In this document: one piece after another, positions 23,822 to 33,310 of the stretch
Layout of the letters: every line of letters begins with the position of its first letter
Numbering within the stretch: position 1 is the stretch's first letter
Source: an uncultured Bacteroidales bacterium
GTDB taxonomy: Bacteria > Bacteroidota > Bacteroidia > Bacteroidales > WCHB1-69
Reading direction: 5' to 3'
Length of the DNA stretch: 64,000 nucleotides
Assembly (NCBI GenBank): GCA_900315705.1
Contig: ONAB01000006.1
Location: 1 to 64,000 of the forward strand
Translations under genes and position numbers: made by a program
The notes under the pieces: model-generated
What the model saw: the letters and a program-made list of their open reading frames with translations, nothing else
What the model was told of the DNA's origin: nothing
Databases searched by the model: none

Positions 23822-24316
23822 ATGAATCGCACTTCTCTCCCCCGCCCCATCCTCGCCCTGCTGCTGTTATGCGCCCTGTGGGGCACTTCGTGCAAGGACT
23901 ACGCCACGAACAAGCTGCAACGGCAGATGAAACCGTTCGCCAAGCAGTATCTGGCGGAAGACCAGGTCAAAGACTACTCCGGCCTGACCATCAAGTGTGT
24001 GGACACGGTCACTGAGGTGGGTTATGCCCAGCTGACCCTTGAGTTGTTAGGCAATATGGAAGCCGCCAACTCGGAGAGCGGATACAGTCCGGAAGTCCAG
24101 AACCTGATGCTCAAAGACATCCACGACATCCAGCAGGATATGGAGACTCTCCTCTCCGAAGGCATTCTTGACAGCAAAGGTGTGCTGCTCTATATGGTAA
24201 CCGCGAGTTACCTCACTCCGGAACAACGGGAGAGGGAGTTCATCTTCTTTGTCAATGCCGACAAAAAGAGCCTGCACACGCTGGATCCCTTTGGCGACAA
24301 TCTCGTCTTACAATAA
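23822..24316 (+). CDS. Small predicted lipoprotein
   Basis: 164 residues from the ATG at 23822, just 2 bp after the previous stop. The signal is MNRTSLPRPILALLLLCAL with lipobox GTSC near residue 24. The body has no recognisable domain: a charged region and an amphipathic DIHDIQQDMETLL helix. Spacing ties it to the DUF4831 gene, so a shared envelope task is likely but untested. Confidence 0.75.
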   Translation: MNRTSLPRPILALLLLCALWGTSCKDYATNKLQRQMKPFAKQYLAEDQVKDYSGLTIKCVDTVTEVGYAQLTLELLGNMEAANSESGYSPEVQNLMLKDIHDIQQDMETLLSEGILDSKGVLLYMVTASYLTPEQREREFIFFVNADKKSLHTLDPFGDNLVLQ

Positions 24317-24337
24317 TATAATATAGCGACGGCATCT

Positions 24338-25288
24338 ATGGACGACATTCTCCCATATCCGTGGGGCGACGACCGCCGCTACTATTCCTACACACACTAT
24401 TTACGGAAACATTTCGGCGGACGGCTGCTGAAGATTCCCGTCGATGCGGGGTTTACTTGTCCAAACCGCGACGGCACCGTGGGCACGGGTGGCTGCACCT
24501 ATTGTCTCAACGAGGCCTTCAACCCCTCTTATTGCACGCCCGTCAAGAGTATCACGGAACAGCTGGAAGAGGGCAAGGCCTTCTACCGGCGCCGCAACCG
24601 GAAGATTGCGGGCTATCTGGCCTACTTTCAGGCCTTCTCCAACACCCACGCCCCGGTTGAACAGCTGCAAGCGCTCTACGAAGAGGCCCTGCGCGTGCCT
24701 GACATCCAGGGCATCGTAGTCGCCACCCGCCCCGACTGTCTGGGGGAGGAGGTGCTTGACTATCTGCAGGCGCTTTCCGAGAGGACCAGTCTCTGCGTGG
24801 AACTCGGCATCGAGAGTTGCCGTGACGAGACGCTGCGCCACATCCATCGGGGACACGATTTCCAGTGCACGCAGGAGGCCTTTGAGCAGCTGCACACCAG
24901 AGGCATCGAATGCGGAGGCCATCTCATCTTCGGCCTGCCCGGCGAGAATCCTGACATCTGGCTGGAGGACATCCGGCTCATCAACGACCTTCCGCTGCAG
25001 ATGCTCAAGTTCCACCAGCTGCAAATCATCCGCGGCACGGAGATGGAACGCGAGTATCAAGCCCATCCCGACAACTTCTATCCCCTGCCCTTCGACACCT
25101 ACATCGACTTCATCACCACCTACATCGAAAGATTACGGCCAGACATCGCCATAGAACGGCTCGCCGGGGCCGTGCCGACACACTACCCCGCCACCGAAGG
25201 ATGGCACGGCATCCGCTACGACGCCGTGGTTAATGCCGTGGGACAACGGTTGCAGGAACGCAATACACGTCAGGGTAACGTTCGTTAG
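24338..25288 (+). CDS. YhcC-like radical SAM protein (TIGR01212 family)
   Basis: 316 residues. The Fe-S cysteines lie in FTCPNRDGTVGTGGCTYC, the C-x9-C-x2-C spacing seen in Elp3/YhcC-type radical SAM proteins. FSNTHAP, VATRPDCL and VELGIESC are core-strand motifs. The family is cytoplasmic with unknown physiological substrate. It is the last gene of the plus-strand run and faces the beta-mannosidase gene tail to tail. Confidence 0.92.
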   Translation: MDDILPYPWGDDRRYYSYTHYLRKHFGGRLLKIPVDAGFTCPNRDGTVGTGGCTYCLNEAFNPSYCTPVKSITEQLEEGKAFYRRRNRKIAGYLAYFQAFSNTHAPVEQLQALYEEALRVPDIQGIVVATRPDCLGEEVLDYLQALSERTSLCVELGIESCRDETLRHIHRGHDFQCTQEAFEQLHTRGIECGGHLIFGLPGENPDIWLEDIRLINDLPLQMLKFHQLQIIRGTEMEREYQAHPDNFYPLPFDTYIDFITTYIERLRPDIAIERLAGAVPTHYPATEGWHGIRYDAVVNAVGQRLQERNTRQGNVR

Positions 25289-25314
25289 TTGTAGAAACAT
25301 TTTATGAGACGTCT

Positions 25315-27684
25315 CTACAGGGACACCACCCATTCATATTTCGGCATCACGAAATAGGACGTTTTGGTGGTTTTCACCACACCGTTCTGTATCAGGTCTG
25401 CCTCCATCATAAAGTGGTTGCGACCACGGTGAAGGGTCGCCACCTTCACGGCTCCGTCAGAGGGCACGGTCACGGTCTTGTCCCCCCTGTCCATCAATTC
25501 AGGATAATTCTCTTTTATGATCCGCCACTTCACCTGACAGGTCACATCCTCTATGGAATCGTTCACCACAAAGAGTTCCATTGTGGTATCGTTGACGTGC
25601 CGCACGGCGAGCGCCACGTTGGCGTAGGCGTCCTGGAGGCGGTGGTACAGCAGTTTCCAGCGGCCCGTGCAGTCGATGCTGCTCCAGGAGGCCACCGGCC
25701 AGCAGTCGTTGAGCTGCCAGTAGAGCGTGCCCCGGCAACGCTCGCGGTCGATGCGGTGGGCGTCGATGGCCTGCACAATGCCCTCGGCCTGCACCCACTG
25801 GCTGACTTGGGCGAACTCGGCCAGGTTGTCAGTCTTGGTATAGCCCATCTCCTGCATCGCCTTGCGGATAATCTCCACGCCACGTCCGTGCTTCTGGTGG
25901 TTCTTCATTGAGGGAGAGCCCAGATGCCGCTCGTTTTCGGGAACATATTGCTTCCAAAGCGCATATTCCGGATAGGACTGGAATCCATATTCGGTCATAA
26001 AACGGCCGGTTTTTTCAGGCCACACGGAGAAAGGCAACTCACCCCACCAGACGCCCCAATAGTGGGAACAGCCGTGGGTGCAGCACTCCTCGTGGCCCCA
26101 ACCGTAGGTGGGTGAAGAGGAGATATAAGGGGTTGTAAAACTCAACTCATCTATCGTTTTGGGCAATATTTTCTCAAAAAGATGCTGAAAATCGGCAAAT
26201 AATTGTCCATTCACCTCATCCGACCATTGCAGGGCAGTTTGCCAGCCCCAATCCTCGAGGCCGTTGTGCACCTCGTTATTGCCGCACCAGATGGCGATGC
26301 AGGGATGGTTGCGCAGACGCGTGACCTGCTCCACAGCCTCCTGCTTTGCATTCTTCAGAAAGGCCTCATCGCCGGGATAGGGATTGCAGGCATACATAAA
26401 GTCCTGCCATACTAAGAGCCCAAACTGGTCGCAATAGTTGTAGAAGGCGTCGTCCTCGTAGAAGCCACCGCCCCACACACGTATCATATTCATATTGACG
26501 GCCTTGGCATCGTGCAGCAGCTGATAATAGAGGTCGTTGCCCTCGGGACGGGCCATCGTGCCAGGATAAGAGGAGGCGGGAATCCAATTGGCGCCCCGCA
26601 TAAAACAGGGTTTCCCATTGACCTCAAAGGCGAACGACTCGCCAATAGCATCCTTCTCCCGCACAAGTCGTACGGTGCGGCAGCCGTGACCGACGGGCGC
26701 GCACTCGTATTGGTGCTTGCCATCCTGAAACTTGACCGTATAGTAGTACAGATGGGGTTCGCCCATACCGTTGGGCCACCATAATTTCGGTTCCTTGATG
26801 TCAACCGGCAGATAAAACTCATTCCTTCCGGGCTTCATCTTCACCTTTTGTTTCGCAGTGATATTGACGCCATCGGCATCGTTAACCTCCACCAGGAGGG
26901 TGGCCTTTTGGGCGATGTCGGACTGCACCGTCACGCATACGGTAGTACCCCAGGTGCCAGGCTCCTCCTGTACCGGACGACCGTCTCGCACATAGACATC
27001 CTCCACCCTGTAATCGCTATAGCTGCGGATATAGACATTCTTCCAGATGCCGCAGGTGATCAGCTTCGGGCCCCAGTCCCAGCCCGACTCATACTGGGCC
27101 TTGCGGGAGAAGACGCGGCTGTCGGGCAGCTGGTACGGAAGGGCCTCAGCCGCAGCACGCTCGATGGGCACGGAGGGCAGGAAGCGCACAATCAGTTCGT
27201 TGTCCTTGTCTCGCAGACCGTCCGGAAGGTCAAAGGTCCAGCGGCGGAACATATTGTCGGGGCGTGCGGTGCCGTCCGTGGCGGTCAGTCTTTGGCCGTT
27301 GAGGAAGACCTCTGCGTAAGTGTCAAGGCCATCGAACACCAGCTGCCGGTGGTTGAAGTCGCGACTGCCGGCGCAATCCTTGTCAAACAGCAGCCGGTAG
27401 GTCCAGACGCTGTCGGCCACCCACTGCACAGAATCCTCATTGGTGCCGTAGTGCGGGTCGGGGATCAGGCGATTGTGCAGCAAGTCATCGTGAATATTGC
27501 CGGGCACGGTGGCCGGGTACCATTGGCCCTGGTATTGAAACTCCCAGCTGTTGCTGATGCAGCCGAACTTGGAGTTCAGGTAGCGCACCTCCTCGGTAGG
27601 GGCAAGCATTTGGGCACGGCGGCAGGAAAGGAAAAGTATGGGCAGCAGGGCTGCCAAGGACAAAAGATAGAGGATGCGTTTCAT
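25315..27684 (-). CDS. Beta-mannosidase-like glycoside hydrolase family 2 lipoprotein
   Basis: 789 residues from the ATG at 27684 (MKRILYLLSLAALLPILFLSC). The lipobox LFLSC near residue 21 places it on the outer membrane. GH2 jelly-roll, immunoglobulin-like and TIM-barrel domains follow. The acid/base Glu sits in WCGNNEVHNG and the nucleophile Glu in FMTEYGFQS. HGRGVEIIRKAM and the YWQLNDCWPV region match beta-mannosidases. Known role: hydrolysis of beta-linked mannose from oligosaccharides. The gene stands alone, with no SusCD pair visible here. Confidence 0.92.
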   Translation of the reverse strand: MKRILYLLSLAALLPILFLSCRRAQMLAPTEEVRYLNSKFGCISNSWEFQYQGQWYPATVPGNIHDDLLHNRLIPDPHYGTNEDSVQWVADSVWTYRLLFDKDCAGSRDFNHRQLVFDGLDTYAEVFLNGQRLTATDGTARPDNMFRRWTFDLPDGLRDKDNELIVRFLPSVPIERAAAEALPYQLPDSRVFSRKAQYESGWDWGPKLITCGIWKNVYIRSYSDYRVEDVYVRDGRPVQEEPGTWGTTVCVTVQSDIAQKATLLVEVNDADGVNITAKQKVKMKPGRNEFYLPVDIKEPKLWWPNGMGEPHLYYYTVKFQDGKHQYECAPVGHGCRTVRLVREKDAIGESFAFEVNGKPCFMRGANWIPASSYPGTMARPEGNDLYYQLLHDAKAVNMNMIRVWGGGFYEDDAFYNYCDQFGLLVWQDFMYACNPYPGDEAFLKNAKQEAVEQVTRLRNHPCIAIWCGNNEVHNGLEDWGWQTALQWSDEVNGQLFADFQHLFEKILPKTIDELSFTTPYISSSPTYGWGHEECCTHGCSHYWGVWWGELPFSVWPEKTGRFMTEYGFQSYPEYALWKQYVPENERHLGSPSMKNHQKHGRGVEIIRKAMQEMGYTKTDNLAEFAQVSQWVQAEGIVQAIDAHRIDRERCRGTLYWQLNDCWPVASWSSIDCTGRWKLLYHRLQDAYANVALAVRHVNDTTMELFVVNDSIEDVTCQVKWRIIKENYPELMDRGDKTVTVPSDGAVKVATLHRGRNHFMMEADLIQNGVVKTTKTSYFVMPKYEWVVSL

Positions 27685-27714
27685 AGGAACGTTATTGGTT
27701 ATCAAACGGAGTCT

Positions 27715-27723
27715 GCAAAAGTA
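27715..27723 (-). promoter_or_regulatory. -7 promoter element for the beta-mannosidase gene
   Basis: TACTTTTGC on the minus strand, 31 bp upstream of the ATG at 27684. This supports that start over the open frame extending upstream. Confidence 0.6.
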
Positions 27724-27847
27724 CGAAAATATTTCTTGTATAGCAAAATACAGTATATGACCTTGTGACGTGAAATCTACTACGATATGCACATTCCTTT
27801 TGTTGAAAAAAAACAGACAACCCTCAAAAAGAGTAAAAAAGTATGCT

Positions 27848-27856
27848 TACCTTTGC
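27848..27856 (+). promoter_or_regulatory. -7 promoter element for the 27920 gene
   Basis: TACCTTTGC, 63 bp upstream of the ATG at 27920. I see no clear -33 partner. Confidence 0.55.
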
Positions 27857-27919
27857 CACTGATTCCTGTTTTTCGGACACTTTTCTCAAGAAATTAACGA
27901 ACAGACAATTAGATTAACA

Positions 27920-28504
27920 ATGGCAAAAAAGAAAGCAATCGCAGAAGAGATAAACACCACCCTGTCGGAAGACGAAATGGCCGCTGCAGCCGCTATCGCC
28001 CTCGAAGCAGCCGAAGCCGCCGAAGAGGAAACGGCTCCCGAAGTCAACTACCCCCAACCCGACACCTGCTATTCCCATAAGGACACCCTTACCCTGGACA
28101 TCGACGGACAGCCCGTCACCCGCAGGATGAACGACTGGGTGCGCTTCGATCCCGTGAACCTCCACATCGCGATGAACAAGGTGCCCTTCCTCATCGCCCG
28201 CGACGATTTCCGCATCCTGATGAGTACCCTGCGCGCCAACCATATCGACTACTACCGCCGCGCCGTGGGATTGGACATTTTAGTGGACATCGACGGCAAG
28301 GCACAACTGGTGGCCGCCCGTTGCCTTTACAACTACGAGCCCGCCAAATTCTACAAATGGTGGTCCCGCAACGAGGAGAAAGTCTATATGACCTCGTCGG
28401 AAAAAATAAAACTCTTCCTTAAAGTGGAATCCCTCAAGGCCGGCACCGTCTCCAAGAAACACCTGGAGTTGATGGACCGCCTGCGCGTCAGCAACAAGAA
28501 ATAA
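27920..28504 (+). CDS. Hypothetical acidic N-terminus protein
   Basis: 194 residues and no signal peptide. After a lysine-rich start, residues of about 12-45 are very rich in Ala and Glu (IALEAAEAAEEETA). The remainder looks like a folded domain (LDIDGQPVTRRMNDWV, FLIARDDFRILMSTL, YKWWSRNEEKVYM) ending in basic residues. I do not recognise the family. The MAKKK start and good reading support a real cytoplasmic protein. Confidence 0.75.
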   Translation: MAKKKAIAEEINTTLSEDEMAAAAAIALEAAEAAEEETAPEVNYPQPDTCYSHKDTLTLDIDGQPVTRRMNDWVRFDPVNLHIAMNKVPFLIARDDFRILMSTLRANHIDYYRRAVGLDILVDIDGKAQLVAARCLYNYEPAKFYKWWSRNEEKVYMTSSEKIKLFLKVESLKAGTVSKKHLELMDRLRVSNKK

Positions 28505-28513
28505 GCCCTGCCG

Positions 28514-29263
28514 CTAAAAACCCTGCTTTGCCAAGGTCTCTTTCAGGACATTGGCAAAATATTCGTTGTCCTTTTTCGTGTAACGACGCTGGGTGAAGAC
28601 CTGCGCCAGATTATCCAACTGGTTCTCTTCCAATATATTCCTCGTCTCTTCCGAGGCCTCCTTCTCCGCATAGATACGGTTGATGGCCAGCTCGTCGTAG
28701 TCGTGGTAAGTCTCGCGATGGACAAAAGCCTCCACCGGAAGCTTCTGCGTCAGGGCGGGGCGAGCGACGGGATAGCCCATCGTGATGCACGCCACAGGAA
28801 TTACGTGGCGAGGCAACTCCAAAACCTCCACAAACTTGTCCACATTGTAGGTGATGGTCCCGAGCCAGCAGAACCCCAAGCCCAACGACTCGGCTGCCAC
28901 ACAGGCGTTTTGCGCCGCGATGAGCGCGTCCGTCACCGCCCACTGGTAGCTCTGAAGATTGCTGTACGCCTCCGTCTCCGCCTGACGAAACTCGCAATAA
29001 CGGTTGAACCGACGGAAATCGGCACAAAAAGTGAGTATCAGAGGGGCCTTCGTGGCCATCGGCTGGTTGAAATGGAACGGCGCCATCTTGCGTTTCATCT
29101 CCTCGTCCTGCGTCACAATGATGCTGAAAAGTTGCATATTGCCCATCGTGGAACCACAACAGGCGGCCTTCAGCACCTGCTGCAGCACCTCCTCTTCCAC
29201 CGGACGCTCCTGATATTCTCTTACACTAACGTGATTATAAAGGATTTGCAAAGTCTCGTTCAT
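28514..29263 (-). CDS. Nitroreductase family flavoprotein
   Basis: 249 residues. The N-terminal SVREYQERPV is the FMN phosphate-contact pattern, followed by ACCGSTMGNMQLF and a C-terminal GYPVARPAL with a family-typical hydrophobic core (LGLGFCWLGTI). Such proteins reduce nitro groups or quinones with NAD(P)H and FMN. The substrate cannot be told from sequence. It converges with the gene ending at 28504. Confidence 0.9.
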   Translation of the reverse strand: MNETLQILYNHVSVREYQERPVEEEVLQQVLKAACCGSTMGNMQLFSIIVTQDEEMKRKMAPFHFNQPMATKAPLILTFCADFRRFNRYCEFRQAETEAYSNLQSYQWAVTDALIAAQNACVAAESLGLGFCWLGTITYNVDKFVEVLELPRHVIPVACITMGYPVARPALTQKLPVEAFVHRETYHDYDELAINRIYAEKEASEETRNILEENQLDNLAQVFTQRRYTKKDNEYFANVLKETLAKQGF

Positions 29264-29288
29264 ATCGGGTATTTTTAGAATTCACGGC

Positions 29289-29297
29289 GCAAATGTA
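29289..29297 (-). promoter_or_regulatory. -7 promoter element for the nitroreductase gene
   Basis: TACATTTGC on the minus strand, 26 bp upstream of the ATG at 29263. Confidence 0.55.
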
Positions 29298-29340
29298 CAT
29301 AAATTTTGAATATACACTGACACAATGTTATGGCCGTGTG

Positions 29341-29402
29341 TAGAGACGGGGCGTGCCCCGTCTTAGTTATTATCGCCCGTAGAGACGGGGCGCGCCCCGT
29401 CT
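29341..29402. repeat. Two GC-rich palindromic repeats
   Basis: AGACGGGGCGTGCCCCGTCT (29344-29363) and AGACGGGGCGCGCCCCGTCT (29383-29402), each preceded by GTAG or TGTAG, are nearly perfect 20-bp palindromes in tandem. They resemble the dispersed palindromes reported in many Bacteroidetes and cyanobacteria. A related AGACGTCTCT core occurs at about 25308. They could form a rho-independent-like stem, but there is no clear T run. Confidence 0.75.
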
Positions 29403-29461
29403 TTGCAAATAACAGGGGGGAAAAAACAAATATCTGGACATATAGGCATTCACAGTTCCAT

Positions 29462-30148
29462 TCAGAAAACCACATAATGCCGCAACTTCTCCATCAACTC
29501 CGGGTAGGCGTGCGTCACCTGCTGCAACTCCTCCAAGGAATGAATGGCCCCGTGCTGCTCGCGATAGTGCAGGATGGTCTTGGTCAGATAGGCGTCAAAG
29601 TAGGGATGCGACACCATCTCCTTGTAGGTGGCGGTGTTGATGTTGATTTTCCGCACATCGCCGGAGTTCACATAGAAATACTTCTCCATATGGGAAATGT
29701 CCATATCCTGCAGCACATAGACCTCCCGCACCTGCGCCAAGGAATAAAACCCACCCAGCTTGTCTCGGTACTCCACCAAACGCGCCGCACGCTTGCTCCC
29801 GAACAGCGGCACCACTACAATGTCGCCCGTGTCGCAGCGGTTCAGGTCGAGCTTGACAATGTCGTACATCGGCTTCTTCACACTCCTGCTGTTCTTGGGA
29901 TTCGTGTCACGGGTGGACCAGGGCCGGCTGTAGTCGTGACCGCGCCGCGCACGAGCCGCCTCCACAGAGTCCCGCAGCAATGCTTGACATCTGTTAAACT
30001 CTTCAAACTGCGCCACATACGCAGTCATATCTTTCGCAGGACGCGGACGGTCATACAAAGCATAAAACAAGTAGCCCGCTAACATCAGGGCCAACAGAGC
30101 CAACGCCGCCACCCACTCCCCTCTCGTAAAGTTCATATTCCATTTCAT
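29462..30148 (-). CDS. ComEA-like helix-hairpin-helix DNA-binding protein
   Basis: 228 residues from the ATG at 30148; an in-frame ATG at 30136 is equally possible. A single hydrophobic segment (VAALALLALMLAGYLFYAL) near the N terminus anchors it. Two helix-hairpin-helix units follow: KLDLNRCDTGDIVVVPLFG and KININTATYKEMVSH, the second having the classic 'ININTAT' start of ComEA. Known ComEA proteins bind incoming DNA at the membrane during natural uptake. Whether this one does so is inference. Confidence 0.85.
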   Translation of the reverse strand: MKWNMNFTRGEWVAALALLALMLAGYLFYALYDRPRPAKDMTAYVAQFEEFNRCQALLRDSVEAARARRGHDYSRPWSTRDTNPKNSRSVKKPMYDIVKLDLNRCDTGDIVVVPLFGSKRAARLVEYRDKLGGFYSLAQVREVYVLQDMDISHMEKYFYVNSGDVRKININTATYKEMVSHPYFDAYLTKTILHYREQHGAIHSLEELQQVTHAYPELMEKLRHYVVF

Positions 30149-30162
30149 AGTGCAAAAATACA

Positions 30163-30202
30163 AAAATATTTTAATCTTTCATAAAAAAGATTAAAATATT
30201 TT
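30163..30202 (-). terminator. Perfect AT-rich inverted repeat (terminator-like)
   Basis: Arms AAAATATTTTAATCTT (30163-30178) and AAGATTAAAATATTTT (30187-30202) are a perfect 16-bp inverted repeat with an 8-nt loop. It lies 28 bp past the stop of the T9SS gene at 30230 and just before the -7 word TATTTTTGC (30160-30152) of the ComEA-like gene. It can act as a terminator for the upstream gene. Confidence 0.65.
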
Positions 30203-30229
30203 TTAAAGAAATGAAATATATCTTTCTGC

Positions 30230-33073
30230 CTATCGTATGATAGTGAGCGTGCCGTTATATTTGACCACCTTGGCCTTGCCCTTATAGTAGAAACTGAAAT
30301 AATAGACACCATCGGGCAGGTTCATACCGTCAAAGGCCTGCATTCCCTTCTCAACCTGACCATTGCGGGCGAAAGTGTCATAGTTCTTGGCTGAATAGAC
30401 CAGTTTACCCCAACGGTCGTAGATGAGAAGCTCGTTGTTGCGGAACGCATCCGGGTCCTCAAGATTCACATTGGTATTCAGGTTCTCAATGGCAAACACA
30501 TCGTTGATATTGTCGCCATTGGGCGTGATGACATTGGGGAAGATCAGGTCTTGTTCAATGACAACAGTATGAGTAATCTCACTGAAGCATCCCGCGCCGG
30601 TTTCCACGTGAAGGGTTACGTCATAGTCGCCCCACTGGGCATAGGTATGCTCGGGTGAAAGGGAGGCGCTGTCCACCTCTCCATCGCCGAAATCCCAATA
30701 GATATGGGCACCGGGAGAGAGCGGTGCGACGTCAAACAAACTGGGGTCGGCATAGTTTTGGAACAAGACCACACCGTTACTTTCTGACATAAGGGAAATC
30801 TCGGGGTTGGCAAGGAACTCCGCCACAGGCTGTTCGTTGGCCTCCACAGAGCTCCAAAGTATGAGGGAATCGACGCAGCCGTAAGGGGTTGTCACACGGT
30901 AATAAAGACTATATATACCCGGATCCACTATCTGGAAAACAGGTTCTCGCGAGATGGAGGAATAGGCCATCGTGCCATCCTGGTTCAGAATATACCACAG
31001 GTGCTCGGCATCGGCGGGCGTGGTGTTGTTGTGCACTTGAATGGTCAAGGGCACGCAACCGCTCATCGGGTCGGCTTCAAAATCGATGACCGGTTTCTCC
31101 ACCGTGGTGACCCGAATGGTGTCGTGTCCGTGGCAAAGAGTATTATCCATCTCATTATAGACAGAGGCATCTATCGTGTAAATACCATCAGCGACCACCA
31201 GAATATGGCGTGAAGTATCGCCCGTGTTCCAGACAAGGGTGGTATTCGCAGGCACAGAGTCCACGCCGATGGTGACCATCGAACCATAACACAGGTTGAT
31301 ATCGTCGCCCAAGTCAGGGATGGGAGCAGAGAGCACACGGATAGGCATTATGGAGTCATAGGTGCAACCGTACTCGTCCACCACACGAACAGTGTAGTTG
31401 ACGATGCCGTCCTGCACAAAGTTGATATGGGTGCCATTGGCACCGGGCCCAAGCACGGAATAGGAGGTGGGGTGCACCTCATAGTACCAGGTGTCGGGCA
31501 ACAGGGTGGAGTCGAGTGCCATCTCCCATTCGGTGATATAGCCGTTGTCGCCACTCCAGCCGTCAATAACGGTGATGGCCCACACGCCATTCAGCGGACA
31601 GCCAATCAGGTTGGAGAAGGGCTGATCGGGGTGATACAGGTGGGTCATATTGACCGTGTTGGTGGAATCGACGATACCGTTGTGGATATTGGACATATCA
31701 TACACACGGCCGCCACCCGGCGCGTAAGTATAATGATATGAAGGGTCGGTGTTGTTGGACCAGCAATAGTTCCAAGGAGTGCCAATCTCGTTCCGTGCGG
31801 GGTCGCACTTGTAGTCGGCATTATTGGAGAAACCGATGACACCGAAATGGGCGGCGGGATAGACGTTGGAGGTCTGCATCCAGCCCCACGGCAACGGGAT
31901 GGATCCGGCACAGGATGCGGAACCGGAGGTACCGTACTTGTTCATTATCTTGACAGACTGCCCGTTGGGACAAGTCAAAGCAATATAGATATCGCCGATA
32001 TAGGAGTGTTCAATCTGGACACGGACGTAGAGAATATCGTCAGGACTGGTAATAGTAGCCGTCGGGGAGAAGGCGTTGAAGGTCACCGGGGACTGATAGG
32101 CGCAACCGCCGCCGCAGTTCACACCGTCGGGCAAGAAGATGGTGTCTGACACGTTCAAGATGGCCAGTTGCTCGCTGTACACGGAATCCAGATGCACAAT
32201 GCCGTCATCGAAGTAACTGAAGGTGATGTCCATCTCCGTGCCGGCGCAGACTGGCGACGGGTTGGTGAAACGTGCCACGGGCGTATGGGATGTGCGCACA
32301 CGGAAGGCCACCGGCATCGTGGACATACAACCGCCCACATCGGAGGCGTTGACCAGCACATCGTAGCCACGGCCCGGCATAAAGTGATAGTTGACCACAT
32401 TGCCACCCAGCGTATCGATCTGTTCCGTACCCATATCCCAGATGAAACGGGAGGAGGCATCGGATTGGGGATAGCTGAAGTTGTTGTCGGGATACTCACC
32501 ACGGACAGCCAAGCGTACCGTATCGTAAGAACAGACATTAATATAATAGTAGCCGTCAGCATCAAGCATCGGCACGTGTGAGCAAAGGTTCGTATCCAGT
32601 TTCAGGTTCACGCGCTGGCAGGGAGCCACGCAGTCGGTCTCAATCATAAAGCCGTTGCCCTGGGCCGCCCCGTTGGAGGAGAACCTAAGGGTGATGGAGC
32701 CAGTCGTGTTCTGTATGGTGGCCGTGTAGATAATGCTCGTACTGGCATACGGGGTGGTCATCGCATCGTTGAGTATACCCAGCAACGGAGAACTCGTGTT
32801 CGGACCGTCGTAGATGTACAGCGTATCCGACGGGTCAATGTTAAGGTTGGACAAAGCCACGGCTATCCTGACCGCACCGGCGCTCGGATTGTCGGAAGTG
32901 ATGGTGAGCACGTCATTGCGGTTGGGCCCATACCCTCCGTTGATGCCCCCATTGTCGTAGATGATAAAACTACATCCCGTAACCGAAGCCACAGAGCCCA
33001 TATTCACAGGCGTTTGGGCGAGCAAGAATGATGGCAGACAAATCAATGCCAGATAGAGTAGAGTTCTTTTCAT
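30230..33073 (-). CDS. T9SS type B surface protein with CUB, P-domain and PKD modules (paralog 1)
   Basis: 947 residues from the ATG at 33073 (MKRTLLYLALICLPSFLLAQ signal peptide). A CUB-like domain spans about 20-160 (DTLYIYDG, GSITLRFSSNG). Further PKD/Ig-like regions follow (VSDTIFLPDGVNCGGGC, VRVVDEYGCTYD). A P-domain-like stretch (IGCPLNGVWAITVIDGWSGD) lies near 500. A PKD domain near 800 has YWDFGDGEVDSASL. The C terminus is a type B sorting domain (VITPNGDNINDVFAIENL ... DRWGKLVY ... LPDGVYYFSFYYKGK). Such proteins are exported across the outer membrane by T9SS. The -7 word TATATTTGC at 33194-33186 lies about 113 bp upstream. A close paralog follows upstream at 33311. Confidence 0.95.
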   Translation of the reverse strand: MKRTLLYLALICLPSFLLAQTPVNMGSVASVTGCSFIIYDNGGINGGYGPNRNDVLTITSDNPSAGAVRIAVALSNLNIDPSDTLYIYDGPNTSSPLLGILNDAMTTPYASTSIIYTATIQNTTGSITLRFSSNGAAQGNGFMIETDCVAPCQRVNLKLDTNLCSHVPMLDADGYYYINVCSYDTVRLAVRGEYPDNNFSYPQSDASSRFIWDMGTEQIDTLGGNVVNYHFMPGRGYDVLVNASDVGGCMSTMPVAFRVRTSHTPVARFTNPSPVCAGTEMDITFSYFDDGIVHLDSVYSEQLAILNVSDTIFLPDGVNCGGGCAYQSPVTFNAFSPTATITSPDDILYVRVQIEHSYIGDIYIALTCPNGQSVKIMNKYGTSGSASCAGSIPLPWGWMQTSNVYPAAHFGVIGFSNNADYKCDPARNEIGTPWNYCWSNNTDPSYHYTYAPGGGRVYDMSNIHNGIVDSTNTVNMTHLYHPDQPFSNLIGCPLNGVWAITVIDGWSGDNGYITEWEMALDSTLLPDTWYYEVHPTSYSVLGPGANGTHINFVQDGIVNYTVRVVDEYGCTYDSIMPIRVLSAPIPDLGDDINLCYGSMVTIGVDSVPANTTLVWNTGDTSRHILVVADGIYTIDASVYNEMDNTLCHGHDTIRVTTVEKPVIDFEADPMSGCVPLTIQVHNNTTPADAEHLWYILNQDGTMAYSSISREPVFQIVDPGIYSLYYRVTTPYGCVDSLILWSSVEANEQPVAEFLANPEISLMSESNGVVLFQNYADPSLFDVAPLSPGAHIYWDFGDGEVDSASLSPEHTYAQWGDYDVTLHVETGAGCFSEITHTVVIEQDLIFPNVITPNGDNINDVFAIENLNTNVNLEDPDAFRNNELLIYDRWGKLVYSAKNYDTFARNGQVEKGMQAFDGMNLPDGVYYFSFYYKGKAKVVKYNGTLTIIR

Positions 33074-33185
33074 TTTCAATTTGGTTTGGTTATATATTCA
33101 GCTCCGACAAAAGCTGATTTACACCCTCACTTCCACCCTTGTCAACAAAAATCGGAACACCTTTTTTACCTTATAAAATCAAGGG

Positions 33186-33194
33186 GCAAATATA
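33186..33194 (-). promoter_or_regulatory. -7 promoter element for T9SS paralog 1
   Basis: TATATTTGC on the minus strand, 113 bp before the ATG at 33073, with an AT-rich leader between. Confidence 0.5.
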
Positions 33195-33310
33195 ATCTTT
33201 TTTTTTATACTTCGCAGAAAAAAAATGCTATAAAATTGGCTCTTGTCCAGTGCCAAATTTTTGTCAATGGCACGCAAACAAGAGCCAACGTATGCAGTAA
33301 CGAGAAACAA